DNA of 64,000 nt from Staphylococcus shinii (GTDB taxonomy: Bacteria > Bacillota > Bacilli > Staphylococcales > Staphylococcaceae): contig NZ_JAGEVL010000010.1 of NCBI RefSeq assembly GCF_017583065.1, positions 1 through 64,000 of the forward strand, written 5' to 3'. Positions within the stretch are counted from its first letter, which is position 1, and every line of letters starts with the position of its first letter. The notes beneath the pieces are model-generated. The model was not told where the DNA came from and did not search any database. It worked only from the letters and a program-made list of their open reading frames with translations. The position numbers and the translations under genes are program-made. Shown here in pieces: positions 18,019 through 29,164 of this stretch.

Positions 18019-19257
18019 TTACTTCGTCCAATTTCCTTGTTCAAATACTAGTTCTTCTTCATCATTTTGGGTAATTCCATAAATTGTTAAATCAGGCCCA
18101 CCAATCATAAAGTCGACATGAATCAACGAATCATTAAGTCCACGTTCAATTTTTTCATCCGTTGTCATTTCTGTACCGCCTTCAACATTGAAAGCATATG
18201 CCGCCCCTAAAGCAATATGACAAGAAGCATTTTCATCAAATAAAGTGTTATAATAAATCGTGTTTCTATTTGAAATTGGTGAATCATCAGGTACAAGTGC
18301 TACTTCTCCTAGACGTTTTGCACCTTCATCAGTATTTAATAAATCACGTAGTACTGACTCACCTTTCTCGGCTTTAAAGTCAACTACAGCGCCATCTTTA
18401 AACGTTAACGTGAAATTATCAATAATATTACCATTATGACTTAAAGGCAATTTATTAGTAACATAGCCATTAACTTTCAATCGATGTGGCGCGGTAAAAA
18501 TTTCTTCTGTAGGTATGTTTGCTACAAATGCTTGGCCATCGCTTGTATAACTTGTAGCATCTTCCCAAATATGACCATCAGGTAAACCAATCTCTAAATC
18601 CGTACCTTCTGACACATAATGAAGCGCTTTATAGTTTTTTAGCTGCAACCTTTCAGCATGTTGACTTAAATTATCGACGTGTGTTTGCCAATTCACGACT
18701 GGGTCGTTACCATCTACACGCACAATATCTAACACTTCATCAATAAATTTACTGTATGCGTCTGACTCAGATAATTCTGGATAGACACGTTTTGCCCATG
18801 CTTTAGATGGATATGCTGCTACACACCAAGGAAATTGATTTTTTTGACTCGCTTCCATATAACCTTTATATGCCATTGAGTACTGTCTTTGAAATGCAGA
18901 TAGTTTATCACCATCTATACCATTTAATAAATCAGGATCTTTAGTAATTAGAGCAAGATTTGCCGCGCCTCTTTTCACATAATCCATACGCTTTTCCACT
19001 TCATAAGATTTAACTTCATTTTCCTCAAAATGTTGTACCGTCTCATACTCAAATTTCAAGCGTGATAATCTATCATCACTGTATTCTACTTTAACATCAG
19101 ACGCACCACGTTTATAAGCAGCTTCTACTATGTAATGTGTTAGTTCAAGTGCATCAACACTCGAGCGAATAAATACTGGTTGATCTTTTTGAACATTCAT
19201 ACCTACACCTACTAAAAGTTCGGCATATTGTTTAAGTTTATCTTGTAATTGAGTCAT
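18019..19257 (-). CDS. ampS: aminopeptidase, M29 family
   Basis: Metallo-aminopeptidase of the thermophilic-aminopeptidase (M29) family, 412 residues, typical for AmpS. It removes N-terminal residues from peptides in the cytoplasm using a two-metal site. Visible conserved segments include [14 protein letters not shown] near the N-terminus, [11 protein letters not shown] with metal-binding Glu, HNGNIIDNF, and [10 protein letters not shown] and HVDFMIG near the end, which hold the other His/Asp ligands. GGAGTGAG precedes the ATG. It follows the DUF1128 gene by 17 bases, forming a two-gene unit. Confidence 0.9.
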   Translation of the reverse strand: MTQLQDKLKQYAELLVGVGMNVQKDQPVFIRSSVDALELTHYIVEAAYKRGASDVKVEYSDDRLSRLKFEYETVQHFEENEVKSYEVEKRMDYVKRGAANLALITKDPDLLNGIDGDKLSAFQRQYSMAYKGYMEASQKNQFPWCVAAYPSKAWAKRVYPELSESDAYSKFIDEVLDIVRVDGNDPVVNWQTHVDNLSQHAERLQLKNYKALHYVSEGTDLEIGLPDGHIWEDATSYTSDGQAFVANIPTEEIFTAPHRLKVNGYVTNKLPLSHNGNIIDNFTLTFKDGAVVDFKAEKGESVLRDLLNTDEGAKRLGEVALVPDDSPISNRNTIYYNTLFDENASCHIALGAAYAFNVEGGTEMTTDEKIERGLNDSLIHVDFMIGGPDLTIYGITQNDEEELVFEQGNWTK

Positions 19258-19274
19258 ATGTACTCACTCCATTC

Positions 19275-19478
19275 TTATTGACGAATCTGACCAAGAGCCT
19301 CTGCGATAGCCGATGCTTCACTTGGCGTAAATGATGCCTTTGATGTTACATAATCATAAATTTCACGAATTTCTTGTTCATCTGCTGTTTTAAACTTTTC
19401 AGGATCAATCACACTTTGATTCACAAGATTTAAGCGTCCTCTTATTTCATCTATCATTTGTTCATTACTATTTGCCAA
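19275..19478 (-). CDS. DUF1128 (UPF0435, YfkK-like) protein
   Basis: A 67-residue acidic helical protein of unknown function, ending in the family signature ASAIAEALGQIR. The longest frame starts at an ATG at 19502 that has no ribosome-binding site. A TTG at 19478 lies six bases after GAGGTG and gives the usual family length, so TTG is chosen as start. It heads the unit with ampS. The YfkK-like protein beside the YfkJ-like phosphatase recalls the B. subtilis yfk cluster. Confidence 0.78.
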   Translation of the reverse strand: MANSNEQMIDEIRGRLNLVNQSVIDPEKFKTADEQEIREIYDYVTSKASFTPSEASAIAEALGQIRQ

Positions 19479-19612
19479 ATTATTCACCTCTTTTTTATTC
19501 ATTTTATCAAATTTAACTACCTTGTAAAACTTTTATAATAATTACCCCTTTAGAAATGATTGAAAAAGCTTTAAAATGGGAATGAGGATTATATAAATTT
19601 GGAGGTACTCGT

Positions 19613-20077
19613 ATGACAACTGTAGCATTTGTATGTCTAGGTAACATATGTCGCTCACCCATGGCAGAAGCCATTATGCGTCAAAAGTTACTTGATAGAA
19701 ACATTCAAGATATTAATGTATCCTCTAAAGGTACAGGAAAATGGAATTTAGGAGAACCTCCTCATGAAGGTACTCAGGCAATTCTAAACTCGCATAATAT
19801 ACCGTTTGACGGTATGATTAGCGAATTGTTTCAACCTACTGATGACTTTGACTATATCATTGCAATGGATCAAAGTAACGTAGAGAACATTAAACAAATC
19901 AACCCTAACATTAAAGGTCAATTATACAAACTATTAGACTTTAGTGATATGGACGAAACTGATGTGCCAGACCCTTATTATACAAATAATTTCGAAGGTG
20001 TTTATAAAATGGTACAATCATCTTGTGATAATTTAATTAATTTTATAATTAAAGATGCAAATTTAAGAGAGGGGTAA
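19613..20077 (+). CDS. ptpA: low-molecular-weight protein tyrosine phosphatase
   Basis: Cysteine-dependent phosphatase of 154 residues. The P-loop CLGNICRS places the nucleophile C8 and R14, and the general acid is D120 in VPDPYY. It is nearly colinear with S. aureus PtpA, which is secreted during macrophage infection despite lacking a signal peptide; none is seen here either. GGAGG precedes the ATG. A YtxH-like gene follows after six bases, so they form an operon. Confidence 0.93.
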   Translation: MTTVAFVCLGNICRSPMAEAIMRQKLLDRNIQDINVSSKGTGKWNLGEPPHEGTQAILNSHNIPFDGMISELFQPTDDFDYIIAMDQSNVENIKQINPNIKGQLYKLLDFSDMDETDVPDPYYTNNFEGVYKMVQSSCDNLINFIIKDANLREG

Positions 20078-20083
20078 AATATA

Positions 20084-20368
20084 ATGAAAAACAAATTAAT
20101 TCCAGGAGTATTAATAGGTGCCGTCATCGGAGGCGCAGCAACATTAGCAGATAAATCAACTAGACAGTCTTTAAAACAATCTATCAAAGATAGAAAAGAA
20201 GGCAACCGTTCTCAAAAACCATCTGCAATTAATAATATAAAAGATGAAGTGTTTTATTGGAAAGATGTTGTTGAAGAAATCAGACGCAACAATCCTGAAT
20301 TAGAACGCTCAATAAAAGACGCTAAAAACACATTTGTTGAACGTAAAAACAATCGTTTAAACGGCTAA
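20084..20368 (+). CDS. YtxH-like small membrane protein
   Basis: A 94-residue protein with one Gly/Ala-rich N-terminal hydrophobic segment (LIPGVLIGAVIGGAATLA at 5-22) and a charged, probably coiled tail. This is the pattern of YtxH-domain proteins. The function is unknown; some relatives are stress-induced. It begins six bases after ptpA, with GAGGGG as ribosome-binding site, so it is co-transcribed with the phosphatase. Confidence 0.75.
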   Translation: MKNKLIPGVLIGAVIGGAATLADKSTRQSLKQSIKDRKEGNRSQKPSAINNIKDEVFYWKDVVEEIRRNNPELERSIKDAKNTFVERKNNRLNG

Positions 20369-20719
20369 TAAAGTCTCTGAATTAAACATTTAGGTATTGC
20401 ATGTTGATTGGTTATTAATGAAAACTAAAATTCAAAGTTAGTAATTTTATATTGATACAACGCATAGTAATAATTGATATTAAAATACTAAGTATTATTT
20501 ATTTTAATTTTTTAGATATCAATAAGCCTAAATCAGGGCGAAACATGAAATCAAATTAAAATTTTGATTTATGTCTCGCCCTTTTTTATATTATTTTATA
20601 ATTTACAATATTATCTAAAACTATTATTTTCTCTTTTATAGTAAGAATATGGCAACACATATTTACCTTATTATCATTTTAAAGTATATTAAAAATATAA
20701 ATACATAAGGAGTTTTGAT
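20369..20719 (+). other. intergenic gap holding a terminator
   Basis: Apart from the hairpin at 20535-20587 and the AAGGAG ribosome-binding site of the next gene, I see no coding frame or structured RNA in these 351 bases. A promoter for the BrkB-like gene must lie in the last 130 bases, but none stands out. Confidence 0.5.
20535..20587 (+). terminator. terminator after the YtxH-like gene
   Basis: AGGGCGA (20535-20541) pairs with TCGCCCT (20576-20582), and inner AT-rich arms extend the stem. Six T follow. It belongs to the GACATAAATC/GATTT hairpin style seen elsewhere in the window. Confidence 0.75.
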
Positions 20720-21877
20720 ATGTCTAAAAAAGAAAAAACTAATTCTAACTTTTTAAATTCCGCTAAAGAGCTGGAAAAAAAGAACTCGTCCGAAAAGAAT
20801 GGTGAACAGATTAAGCGTGATCGTACATATATTACACCTGACGAATTCAAATCTAAATCGCCCAAAAAGGACAATCAAGCGTTCTTTGTATCCCGTATTA
20901 ATAAACCAGCAAAATATACCAAAGATTCTAATTTTTTCTCTTATTTGGTGTATAGAATAGGTAAGGATGACGCATCTGGCTTATCTGCACAACTGTCTTA
21001 TTATTTCATGTTATCTCTATTCCCAATGCTATTATTTTTACTATCAATTGTTCCTGTAGTTGGTGTAAAACAATCTACTATTAGAGATATAATTAAAGAT
21101 CATGTGCCACCTGCTTATGCTTCACAGGTAGCTGACATCATTGGGGATATCATGGGTAATGCCAGCGGCAGTATTTTATCTGTAGGTTTGATCTTAGCAT
21201 TATGGTCAGCATCAAATGGAATGACTGCATTAATGAATTCATTTAATGTTGCCTATGACGTTGAAGACAGTAGAAATTTTATCGTTTCAAAATTACTTAG
21301 CGTTTTATTTACATTAGCAATGATAATTGTTATGCCAGTAGCACTTGTATTACCAACATTTGGCCAACAAATCGGTGACTTATTATTTGGTCCCCTAGGA
21401 CTTGGAGAGCAAGTAAAATGGGTGTTTGATACGATTCGTTTTGTTCTTCCAGTAATTGTCGTATTGATTGCTTTCATGGTCTTATATACCTTAGCTCCAA
21501 ATGTTAAAATTAAGTTAATGTCTGTAATACCTGGTGCTATCTTTGCAACAGTAGTTTTCTTAGCTGGTTCATACTTATTTGGTATCTATATATCTAATTT
21601 TTCCAACTATTCTAGAACATACGGTAGTATTGCCGGCATTATTATATTAATGCTTTGGTTATATATTACTGGTTTCATTATCATTATAGGTGCTGAAATC
21701 AATGCAATTTTCCACCAACGAAAAGTTGTGATTGGTAAGACACCTGAAGAAGAAACTTTTGAGGAAATCAAGCAAAACCATGCTACTTCTGAACAACAAG
21801 AATTAAAACCAGAACAAAATTCAGAAGATGTAAACTTAGATGCTGATTCGAACAATAGCAAAAATAATAATCAATAA
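20720..21877 (+). CDS. YihY/BrkB family inner-membrane protein
   Basis: A 385-residue protein with a polar N-terminal tail of about 75 residues rich in Lys, Ser and Asn. Six membrane helices typical of the YihY/BrkB family (once misnamed ribonuclease BN) follow, and then a Glu/Gln/Asn-rich C-terminal tail. The family signature LSAQLSYYFMLSLFPMLLFL opens the membrane domain. The molecular function is unknown. It is monocistronic and convergent with vraR, with AAGGAG before the ATG. Confidence 0.85.
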   Translation: MSKKEKTNSNFLNSAKELEKKNSSEKNGEQIKRDRTYITPDEFKSKSPKKDNQAFFVSRINKPAKYTKDSNFFSYLVYRIGKDDASGLSAQLSYYFMLSLFPMLLFLLSIVPVVGVKQSTIRDIIKDHVPPAYASQVADIIGDIMGNASGSILSVGLILALWSASNGMTALMNSFNVAYDVEDSRNFIVSKLLSVLFTLAMIIVMPVALVLPTFGQQIGDLLFGPLGLGEQVKWVFDTIRFVLPVIVVLIAFMVLYTLAPNVKIKLMSVIPGAIFATVVFLAGSYLFGIYISNFSNYSRTYGSIAGIIILMLWLYITGFIIIIGAEINAIFHQRKVVIGKTPEEETFEEIKQNHATSEQQELKPEQNSEDVNLDADSNNSKNNNQ

Positions 21878-21939
21878 GTTTTGACAATTCTACAATAGCT
21901 AAATTTATAGGAACTGACAGAAATCTGTGTTATATAAAA

Positions 21940-21993
21940 ATAAAGGCTAAAACATGACGTATTAAATGATTACGTTTCTGTTTTAGCCTTTAT
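21940..21993. terminator. bidirectional terminator
   Basis: A 15-bp stem ATAAAGGCTAAAACA (21940-21954) with its complement (21979-21993) separates the convergent BrkB-like gene and the vra operon. Confidence 0.85.
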
Positions 21994-22012
21994 TTATTAA
22001 ATACTTTATAAC

Positions 22013-22642
22013 TTATTGAATTAAGTTATGTTGAAAAGCGTAAATAACAGCTTGCGTTCTATCTTGCACTTCTAATTTACTTAAAATATTACTTACATGT
22101 GTTTTAACCGTTTTAATTGTAATATGTGAAGCACTTGCAATTTCTTGGTTTGAATAGCCTTTTGCAATTAACAATAATATTTCCATCTCACGCTCTGTTA
22201 GCATTTCATATAATTCTGCGCGTTGTTTCATCCTATTTCTCATCTTAACTAAAACTTCCGCTTCAAAAACCGACTCATTATTATAGGTTTTTCTGATTGC
22301 TTCTGCAATATCACTAGCGCTTGTTGTTTTTAAAATATAACTATCCACTCCTGAATCAAGCGCACGATATACTTCGTTATCTTCTATATAACTTGTAAGC
22401 ATGACTACTTTCATATGAGGTAAATCTTTTTTCACTTGTTCGGTTGCTTCAACACCGTCCATATCATCCATTAATAAATCCATTAATATTAAATCTGGAT
22501 TCAATTGGTGTGCCTTTTCAATTGCTTCCTTTCCGGACTTCCCTTCTCCTACAACATCAATATCTGGTTGTGTTGATAAATAGCTAGATATTCCAATTCG
22601 GACCATTTCATGATCATCCACAAATAAAACTTTAATCGGCAT
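22013..22642 (-). CDS. vraR: cell-wall stress response regulator VraR
   Basis: NarL/LuxR-type response regulator of 209 residues. The receiver domain carries the acidic pocket D9/D10, the phosphoacceptor D55 in [10 protein letters not shown] and the conserved Lys. The C-terminal LuxR helix-turn-helix (about 140-205) includes [21 protein letters not shown]. With VraS it mounts the response to cell-wall-active antibiotics. Its start overlaps the end of vraS by 11 bases. It is last in vraUTSR and is followed by a bidirectional terminator. Likely targets in this window are sgtB and the operon itself. Confidence 0.96.
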   Translation of the reverse strand: MPIKVLFVDDHEMVRIGISSYLSTQPDIDVVGEGKSGKEAIEKAHQLNPDLILMDLLMDDMDGVEATEQVKKDLPHMKVVMLTSYIEDNEVYRALDSGVDSYILKTTSASDIAEAIRKTYNNESVFEAEVLVKMRNRMKQRAELYEMLTEREMEILLLIAKGYSNQEIASASHITIKTVKTHVSNILSKLEVQDRTQAVIYAFQHNLIQ

Positions 22643-23675
22643 ATGAATCCTCCTTATTTAATGGGGCTTTAACTTCAATTCTAGTACCTGCGTCAGGTAA
22701 CGATACAATATGAAATGTGGCACCAATCTCAAGTGCACGTTCACGCATATTTTTCAAGCCATAACTTTGTTCTACTTTATCATCTACATTAAAGCCTTTA
22801 CCATTATCTTGTATTCTTAATAATAAGTAATCATCTCTATTGAATAACTCTATAGTCACTTTAGTTCCTTTTGAATGTCTTAATGTATTAGATATAGCTT
22901 CTTGTGTAATTCTAAATAAATGGTCTTCAATGCCTTTAGGCACTTTAAATTCCTCTATATCATATACAACTTTCATCGGTACTTTTTTCTGTAAATCTAC
23001 AACTAAATCTTTGATACCTTCACCAAGTGATTTATCTTTCAAACCTATAGGTCTTAAATGTAGTAATAAAGCTCTCATCTCTAATTGAGAATCTTGTATC
23101 ATTTTTTCTAGCACTGGGATTTGTTGATCCAATGGTGCTTCTAATTTTGTTTCTTTTATTGCTGATAACATCATACTAGCTGCGAACAACTGTTGGCTCA
23201 CGGAATCATGTAATTCACGTGCCAACCTTTGTCGTTCATCCTCAATAATTTTTTTAACTTTTACGTCATTAATATTATATGATTCATTAGTTAAATTTTG
23301 CGTTTTCATCCTTAATTTATGTACTTCTTGATTTAAAGGAACTAACGTTTGATATAACTCGATAGTTTCATTGTACAATTCAATATTTTGGTCATTTATA
23401 CCTACAGTTTGCCCTTCTATTGATCTTTCTATCTGGTCTTTTAACCAATGGTTTTGTTGATTAATTTTATAGGCTAATACAGAACCTACAATAATACACA
23501 GTAAAATAACCATTAAGTTTAGAAATAGTAAGACGGGAATCCCAAATATTTGCGTATAAAACATACCTTGAAAGTACATGATGTTAACAAATACTTTATC
23601 TATAAAAAATATAGCAAAAAACGTACTATAAACTAATATCAACATTGAACCTATTGCTCTAATGTAGTGATTCAT
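22632..23675 (-). CDS. vraS: cell-wall stress sensor histidine kinase VraS
   Basis: A 347-residue histidine kinase with two membrane helices (about 7-30 and 46-69) joined by a very short outer loop, the intramembrane-sensing type. The HisKA_3 phosphoacceptor is H156 in [13 protein letters not shown]. The ATPase domain carries the N box ([10 protein letters not shown]) and the G boxes DNGKGF and GLKNMRERA. The numbering of H156 equals that of S. aureus. It overlaps vraT upstream by 4 bases and vraR downstream by 11, indicating tight translational coupling. Confidence 0.96.
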   Translation of the reverse strand: MNHYIRAIGSMLILVYSTFFAIFFIDKVFVNIMYFQGMFYTQIFGIPVLLFLNLMVILLCIIVGSVLAYKINQQNHWLKDQIERSIEGQTVGINDQNIELYNETIELYQTLVPLNQEVHKLRMKTQNLTNESYNINDVKVKKIIEDERQRLARELHDSVSQQLFAASMMLSAIKETKLEAPLDQQIPVLEKMIQDSQLEMRALLLHLRPIGLKDKSLGEGIKDLVVDLQKKVPMKVVYDIEEFKVPKGIEDHLFRITQEAISNTLRHSKGTKVTIELFNRDDYLLLRIQDNGKGFNVDDKVEQSYGLKNMRERALEIGATFHIVSLPDAGTRIEVKAPLNKEDSYAD

Positions 23676-24373
23676 TTATAAACCACCTCAACATCGCCCA
23701 AGAAGGACGAAACATAAATGTTCACAGCATAATTATCTTCTTTAGTCTCCTCAACAATCTTGATATTATTATTCTCAACTTTGTAAGACGTTTCATTTAC
23801 ATAGGCATTACCATACAACGTTGTGAAATGTAAGATTATATTGTAGTTCAATGGTACGATAATTTGTACTTTTCCAATAATATGACGGATAACTAGAGTA
23901 TTATTCTCCTTAATATTAGCAGCTTTTGACATATCAATATGAATATCTCCAATACCATGTTGTACTTGAATATCTTCCCACTTATAAACATATACAGGCG
24001 TACGTTGTTCACCAAACCATTTTTGCTTTATAAAATCTGGCGTATCTACCTCTTCTTCAGTAGCAGTAATCTTCAATGGTCTAAATCTATAAATAATATA
24101 TCTTACGATTAATACAATTAAAAATACAAATAAAATTATAATTGTGTATTTATTTGAAAGTAACGTAAACGCAATCAATAATACCCCTATCCAAAACGAG
24201 AGTAGTCCACGTACTTTATGAAAATAAATATAACCTACATAAACTAAAATACAACCAAGTAATAAGACAAGTAAAAAGCCAATTTTTTCAAAGAAAATAT
24301 AGTAAAAATTGGCAATAATCATCAATGCTGTAAAAACAATAAGCATCTCTGTCGATATATATTTATGAGTCAT
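23672..24373 (-). CDS. vraT: VraT (YvqF/LiaF-like) membrane protein
   Basis: A 233-residue protein with a cluster of four hydrophobic helices in the first 100 residues and a beta-rich C-terminal domain of the LiaF type. It is required for signalling through VraSR in S. aureus and corresponds to LiaF, an inhibitor of LiaS, in Bacillus. It overlaps vraS by 4 bases and follows vraU by 16 bases. Substitutions here raise antibiotic tolerance in S. aureus (known); none can be judged from this sequence. Confidence 0.92.
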   Translation of the reverse strand: MTHKYISTEMLIVFTALMIIANFYYIFFEKIGFLLVLLLGCILVYVGYIYFHKVRGLLSFWIGVLLIAFTLLSNKYTIIILFVFLIVLIVRYIIYRFRPLKITATEEEVDTPDFIKQKWFGEQRTPVYVYKWEDIQVQHGIGDIHIDMSKAANIKENNTLVIRHIIGKVQIIVPLNYNIILHFTTLYGNAYVNETSYKVENNNIKIVEETKEDNYAVNIYVSSFLGDVEVVYK

Positions 24374-24389
24374 GTTTCGCCACCTTTCT

Positions 24390-24776
24390 TCAAGCGACTA
24401 AACTAATGCGTTCGATTAAATCACACTCAGTTTCAATATTTGCTCTTTCAACTGCTTGTTGTGATAGATCGGATTCGATTCGAGCGTAGTCTGCTTCCAT
24501 TTCATTTAAGTCGTTTTTTATTCTATCTATTTCGATATCCTCAATCTCTTGAGCGCAATAAATGTAATCTTCATCTATCATTTCAATATATTTGTTTTCT
24601 AATGATAAAGTTAAATTATCAATTAATTTTCCTACATAAACTTTTCTTTCGATTAAATAATTTATGTACATTTCAATACTTCTTAATTTTCTATCTAAAT
24701 ATTGTCTATATTCTACTAAACTAGTGTAAAAAGTGTTTTTAGTCATTTTTTCTAAGTAAGTCTTAATATAATTCAT
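24390..24776 (-). CDS. vraU: VraU, first gene of the vra operon
   Basis: A 128-residue, soluble, strongly helical protein with heptad-like charged stretches (DRIKNDLNEMEADYARIESDLS). It is the conserved first gene of vraUTSR and has no known biochemical role. GAGGTG precedes the ATG. The operon promoter (-10 at 24805-24810) lies just upstream and overlaps the terminator region of map. Confidence 0.88.
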   Translation of the reverse strand: MNYIKTYLEKMTKNTFYTSLVEYRQYLDRKLRSIEMYINYLIERKVYVGKLIDNLTLSLENKYIEMIDEDYIYCAQEIEDIEIDRIKNDLNEMEADYARIESDLSQQAVERANIETECDLIERISLVA

Positions 24777-24804
24777 AGAATCACCTCATGATTGATTAAA
24801 TTCT

Positions 24805-24833
24805 ATTATAAAAAACATCCGGAACCTTTAATA
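24805..24833 (-). promoter_or_regulatory. vraUTSR promoter
   Basis: Minus-strand TATAAT (24805-24810) lies 28 bases upstream of the vraU ATG, with only TATTAA at the -35 position (24828-24833). A weak -35 fits the known need for phosphorylated VraR. The element overlaps the hairpin and U-run of the map terminator. Confidence 0.5.
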
Positions 24834-24844
24834 TAGGCTCCGGA
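24812..24844 (-). terminator. terminator of map
   Basis: TCCGGAACC (24818-24826) pairs with GGCTCCGGA (24836-24844), with one G-U-type mismatch. A minus-strand T-run follows (24811-24815). The stem sits where the vra operon promoter -35 would be. Confidence 0.7.
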
Positions 24845-24880
24845 ACCATCTTATATTAGGACTTTAGACCGAAACACTAT

Positions 24881-25732
<852 letters not shown>

Positions 25733-25809
25733 TTATGGAAAGAATGACATGACTACTTTTAATATTTCATATTGATTTGGCTACTATACATACCATTAGG
25801 AGTTTTTCT

Positions 25810-26799
25810 ATGAATGACATTTGGTATAAAAAGATTATCGGTGCACGAACAATCAAAACAGGATTAGCTACATTTTTAACTGCATTTTTCTGCTTAGCCT
25901 TAGATTTAAACCCTATTTTTGCAATTTTAACAGCAATTGTTACAATTGAACCAACTGCTAAAGCTTCTCTGAAAAAAGGTTATCGAAGACTGCCAGCAAC
26001 TATTATTGGCGCATTATTTGCCGTAATATTTACTTTTATCTTCGGTGATCAATCACCTTTTGCTTATGCTTTTAGTGCAACATTCACAATCATTTTATGT
26101 ACCAAGTTAAACTTACACGTGGGTACAACTGTCGCTACACTAACTGCAATGGCCATGATTCCAGGTATTCACGATGCTTATTTCTTTAATTTCTTTTCCA
26201 GACTTTTAACAGCCATAATAGGCCTTGTAACTGCAGGTCTTGTGAACTTTATTATTTTACCTCCGAAATATTATGATCAGTTAGAATCTTCAATAAATAC
26301 TTCTGAACGTAAAATGTATGCTCTTTTTGATTTAAGAATGCGGCAACTTTTACTTGGTAAATTCACCAAAAGCGCACCTTATCGTCAATTAAATGCTTTG
26401 GTCGACATCAACCAAAAAGTAGAAACGTTATTGGCTTACCAAAAAGATGAACTTAGTTACCATAAGCATAATGACTCTGACTGGTTACGGCTAAAGTCAT
26501 TAACAACTAGATCACACACAAACAGATTATTTATAACTCATTTGTCCAATTTAGTGTACTTACCAAAAGATACTATTGTAACATTTACGCACGATGAAAA
26601 ATTGGCCATCTTATATATTGCACAAAGTATAAATAATATCTATACGACTGGCCATTTTGAACGCCAACCACGCCACGCTTCATTACTCAAAACATCAGTC
26701 AAAGGTTTAGATGAGTTTGATGAAAATCAAATTAAAAGTCATATCATCTATGAGATATTATTAATTTATCGAATCTTAGACCATCGTTTTGCCTCATAA
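25810..26799 (+). CDS. aromatic acid exporter family (FUSC-like) membrane protein, second paralogue
   Basis: A 329-residue protein with five hydrophobic helices in the first 150 residues (from [18 protein letters not shown]) and a soluble helical C-terminal domain, the ArAE/DUF939 architecture. It is clearly related to the protein at 4204-5298: both share a KTG(I/L)A first helix, (F/L)PPK(F/Y) ending the membrane part, and similar length. AGGAG is spaced for the ATG at 25810; the earlier in-frame TTG at 25777 is not supported. The substrate is unknown. It is divergent from map and convergent with murT-gatD. Confidence 0.8.
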   Translation: MNDIWYKKIIGARTIKTGLATFLTAFFCLALDLNPIFAILTAIVTIEPTAKASLKKGYRRLPATIIGALFAVIFTFIFGDQSPFAYAFSATFTIILCTKLNLHVGTTVATLTAMAMIPGIHDAYFFNFFSRLLTAIIGLVTAGLVNFIILPPKYYDQLESSINTSERKMYALFDLRMRQLLLGKFTKSAPYRQLNALVDINQKVETLLAYQKDELSYHKHNDSDWLRLKSLTTRSHTNRLFITHLSNLVYLPKDTIVTFTHDEKLAILYIAQSINNIYTTGHFERQPRHASLLKTSVKGLDEFDENQIKSHIIYEILLIYRILDHRFAS

Positions 26800-26856
26800 A
26801 TTATAATTAGTTAATCATTATACGATAGCGTGAGTATTCAGCTAATTATACATATA

Positions 26857-26911
26857 AAAAGAGTGGTACAGAAATCGTTTTTGACTAAAATGATTTCTGT
26901 ACCACTCTTTT
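26857..26911. terminator. bidirectional terminator, dispersed-repeat type
   Basis: A perfect 20-bp stem AAAAGAGTGGTACAGAAATC (26857-26876) with its complement (26892-26911) and a loop containing TTTTTGACTAAAAT. This GTACAGAAATC...GATTTCTGTAC form recalls the GAGTGGGACAGAAAT repeats scattered between staphylococcal genes. Confidence 0.85.
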
Positions 26912-26957
26912 TTGCATAATTTGTAGTCTACCCTATCGCATTACTATAAACGTTTAA

Positions 26958-27680
26958 TTAATTGTTTTTCTGTACACGCTCAACAATGACTTGTTTAGCA
27001 GCTTCTTCTTCTGTATTATCCACTTGTTTAGGCTCAAATTCTATACCTTTGCGCTCACAAGCTTTCTCTAACAAGTAATCTGTAATTTCATGATTTTTTG
27101 GTAAAATTGGACCATGCAAATACGTGCCTAAGAGATTTTTGTAATGTATACCTTCTGCCGCTTCATCATCGTTATTACCGTAACCATGTGTTACTTTCCC
27201 TAAAGTGCCATAGGAATGGTACGTGCGCCCGCCGTGATTTTCAAAGCCAACAATTGTACCAAAAGTCTCGCTTTGTATAACGATATCACCAGTTAGACGT
27301 TCTTTTTGTGATTCTGTATAAAAGTCTAATATATCTAAGCCAGCGAGTTCTGTACCATCAGGAGTGATATATTTAGTTCCCAAAAATTGATACCCTCCAC
27401 AAATCGTTAGACCTGGCATACCATCTTCTATTGCTGCTTTTAAAGCATTTTTAATTTTGCTTAACTCTTTTGTTGCAAGAGTTTGTTCTCTATCACTTCC
27501 ACCACCGATAAAGAATATATCACAACCATCTAAGGTGATACCTTCTGTTTCATTAACATCTACAACATTTAATTTAATATTTCTTAATTTGGCACGTTGC
27601 TTTAATGCTATAATGTTACCTATATCACTATATAAGTTTAATTTGTCTGGCATAAAGTGGTAAATCGTTAATTCATTCAT
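26958..27680 (-). CDS. gatD: lipid II isoglutaminyl synthase, glutamine amidotransferase subunit
   Basis: Class-I glutamine amidotransferase-like protein of 240 residues that supplies ammonia to MurT for amidation of the stem-peptide D-glutamate of lipid II. The catalytic C94 in LTICGGYQ, the glutamine-binding R128 and H189 in TYLHGP are at the same positions as in S. aureus GatD. Its ATG overlaps the murT stop by 4 bases, fitting an obligate complex. The short C-terminal tail is a few residues shorter than in S. aureus. Confidence 0.96.
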   Translation of the reverse strand: MNELTIYHFMPDKLNLYSDIGNIIALKQRAKLRNIKLNVVDVNETEGITLDGCDIFFIGGGSDREQTLATKELSKIKNALKAAIEDGMPGLTICGGYQFLGTKYITPDGTELAGLDILDFYTESQKERLTGDIVIQSETFGTIVGFENHGGRTYHSYGTLGKVTHGYGNNDDEAAEGIHYKNLLGTYLHGPILPKNHEITDYLLEKACERKGIEFEPKQVDNTEEEAAKQVIVERVQKNN

Positions 27681-28996
27681 TTCACTTTGACCTCCTCAAA
27701 TGAGTGGTTTAATTGTTCTAGCATTGGTGCAAGTGAAGTATAATTTGGAATTGCCACGGTGAAACTTTCTTTATAATCCATTGTTTTAGCCGTAGCTATA
27801 TATATATCTTTTTCCAAAATGATTGGAACATTAACACCAGCAAGTTTCAATCTTAATTGCAATTCCTCAGCACGCGTACCTGTCACAATAATTGCTTCAA
27901 TCTGCTGTCTGGTTAATTTTTCAAAATCAGCATCATATATCCATGATGTATCTCTACCATCGGCAGCATTATCATTTAAACTCAATACATAAACTTTACT
28001 ACCAGTTAATTGTTCTCCCACAGATAAGCTTGCATTCATTCCAGCAGGGTTTTTGGCAAGATTAATCATTGCCTCTTTGCTATCTTTTTTAAAATATTGC
28101 ATACGGCCATTGTCAGAAGTATAAGTTTCAAAACCTTGTCGTATACCTTCATCATCTAAACCTAATTCTCTTAAGACTGTGTATGCTGCTATCGCGTTAT
28201 ACGCGTTAAAATCACCAGCTATTTTCATATTAAATGTAGTAGTTCCTACATCTAAATTAATAAATGGCGTAAGTGTAAACTGAGATACTTCGTATTTTGT
28301 ATCTTCACGTTTAAATCCGCATTCACAATGATAGTGTCCAATTTGATTATATTGTACATAATCATAATGTAATAAGCGGCCACAGTTTGGACAATAACGA
28401 CTTTCATTCATTGTACTTTGCTCAAATTCATGTGCGTGTGCTTTCATCCCATAATAAACAACTGTATCACTAGCTATTTTTAATCTACTTACAAATGGAT
28501 CATCCGCATTTAACAGCAACTTAATTCCCTTATTATTAATTGCGTTTGCTATGTTATTGACCATAATATCGATTTCGCCAAAACGGTCCATTTGGTCTCG
28601 GAAGAAATTCGTAACAACCATCATTGTCGGTGTTACTTCATTAAGCACTCTTGGAATTGACCCTTCATCTATCTCAATAACTGCAATTTTTGTATCTTTA
28701 TTATTTTGCAAAATAAAAGCTGACGTTATGCCAGCAGCCATATTTGCGCCTTCATTATTATGTATAATTTCAATATCATTAGCTCTTAATGTATGACCGA
28801 TTAAATTCGATGTCGTCGTTTTCCCATTTGTTCCACTAATGAAGACAATCTCATCAACCTGAGAAGCTAATTTTCGTAATATATTTTTATCTATTCTTCT
28901 AGCAACTTGACCTGGCAAATCTGTACCTTTTTTACCGGCTACTCTACTCGCTTGCCTAGCCATTTTTGCTAATCGGGTTGCAGTCCAATGTCTCAT
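27677..28996 (-). CDS. murT: lipid II isoglutaminyl synthase, Mur-ligase-like subunit
   Basis: A 439-residue Mur-ligase-related enzyme that activates the D-Glu carboxylate of lipid II with ATP and amidates it with GatD-derived ammonia. The P-loop is SGTNGKTTT (54-62). A zinc ribbon (C202, C205, C224, C226) is inserted in the central domain, as in the S. aureus structure. D349, which reaches into the GatD site, is conserved. It heads the murT-gatD operon. The promoter overlaps a 20-bp dyad at 29028-29047. Amidation is essential for efficient cross-linking (known). Confidence 0.96.
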   Translation of the reverse strand: MRHWTATRLAKMARQASRVAGKKGTDLPGQVARRIDKNILRKLASQVDEIVFISGTNGKTTTSNLIGHTLRANDIEIIHNNEGANMAAGITSAFILQNNKDTKIAVIEIDEGSIPRVLNEVTPTMMVVTNFFRDQMDRFGEIDIMVNNIANAINNKGIKLLLNADDPFVSRLKIASDTVVYYGMKAHAHEFEQSTMNESRYCPNCGRLLHYDYVQYNQIGHYHCECGFKREDTKYEVSQFTLTPFINLDVGTTTFNMKIAGDFNAYNAIAAYTVLRELGLDDEGIRQGFETYTSDNGRMQYFKKDSKEAMINLAKNPAGMNASLSVGEQLTGSKVYVLSLNDNAADGRDTSWIYDADFEKLTRQQIEAIIVTGTRAEELQLRLKLAGVNVPIILEKDIYIATAKTMDYKESFTVAIPNYTSLAPMLEQLNHSFEEVKVK

Positions 28997-29025
28997 ATAC
29001 TTCCTCCTCTACTCTTCACTAGAAT

Positions 29026-29053
29026 ATTATAACATGATTATGTTGTATTCCAA
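29026..29053 (-). promoter_or_regulatory. murT-gatD promoter with overlapping dyad
   Basis: Minus-strand TTGGAA (29048-29053), a 16-base spacer and a perfect TATAAT (29026-29031), 30 bases before the murT ATG. The spacer and -10 are covered by an inverted repeat TAnAACAT-N4-ATGTTnTA (29028-29047), a possible operator for an unidentified regulator. Confidence 0.5.
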
Positions 29054-29164
29054 ACAATTCTAAATCTAAATTACTATAGCATTTTTACTATCTGTGTTAC
29101 GTATAATTTACTACTATGAATAGTTTTGATATACTTAAAAAAAAGCATTGGAGGCTTATTAATT

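Noticed and set aside
29054-29164. PerR box ahead of ftnA
   Set aside because: TATAAT-containing sequence looks like a -10; no 7-1-7 inverted repeat close to consensus was found.
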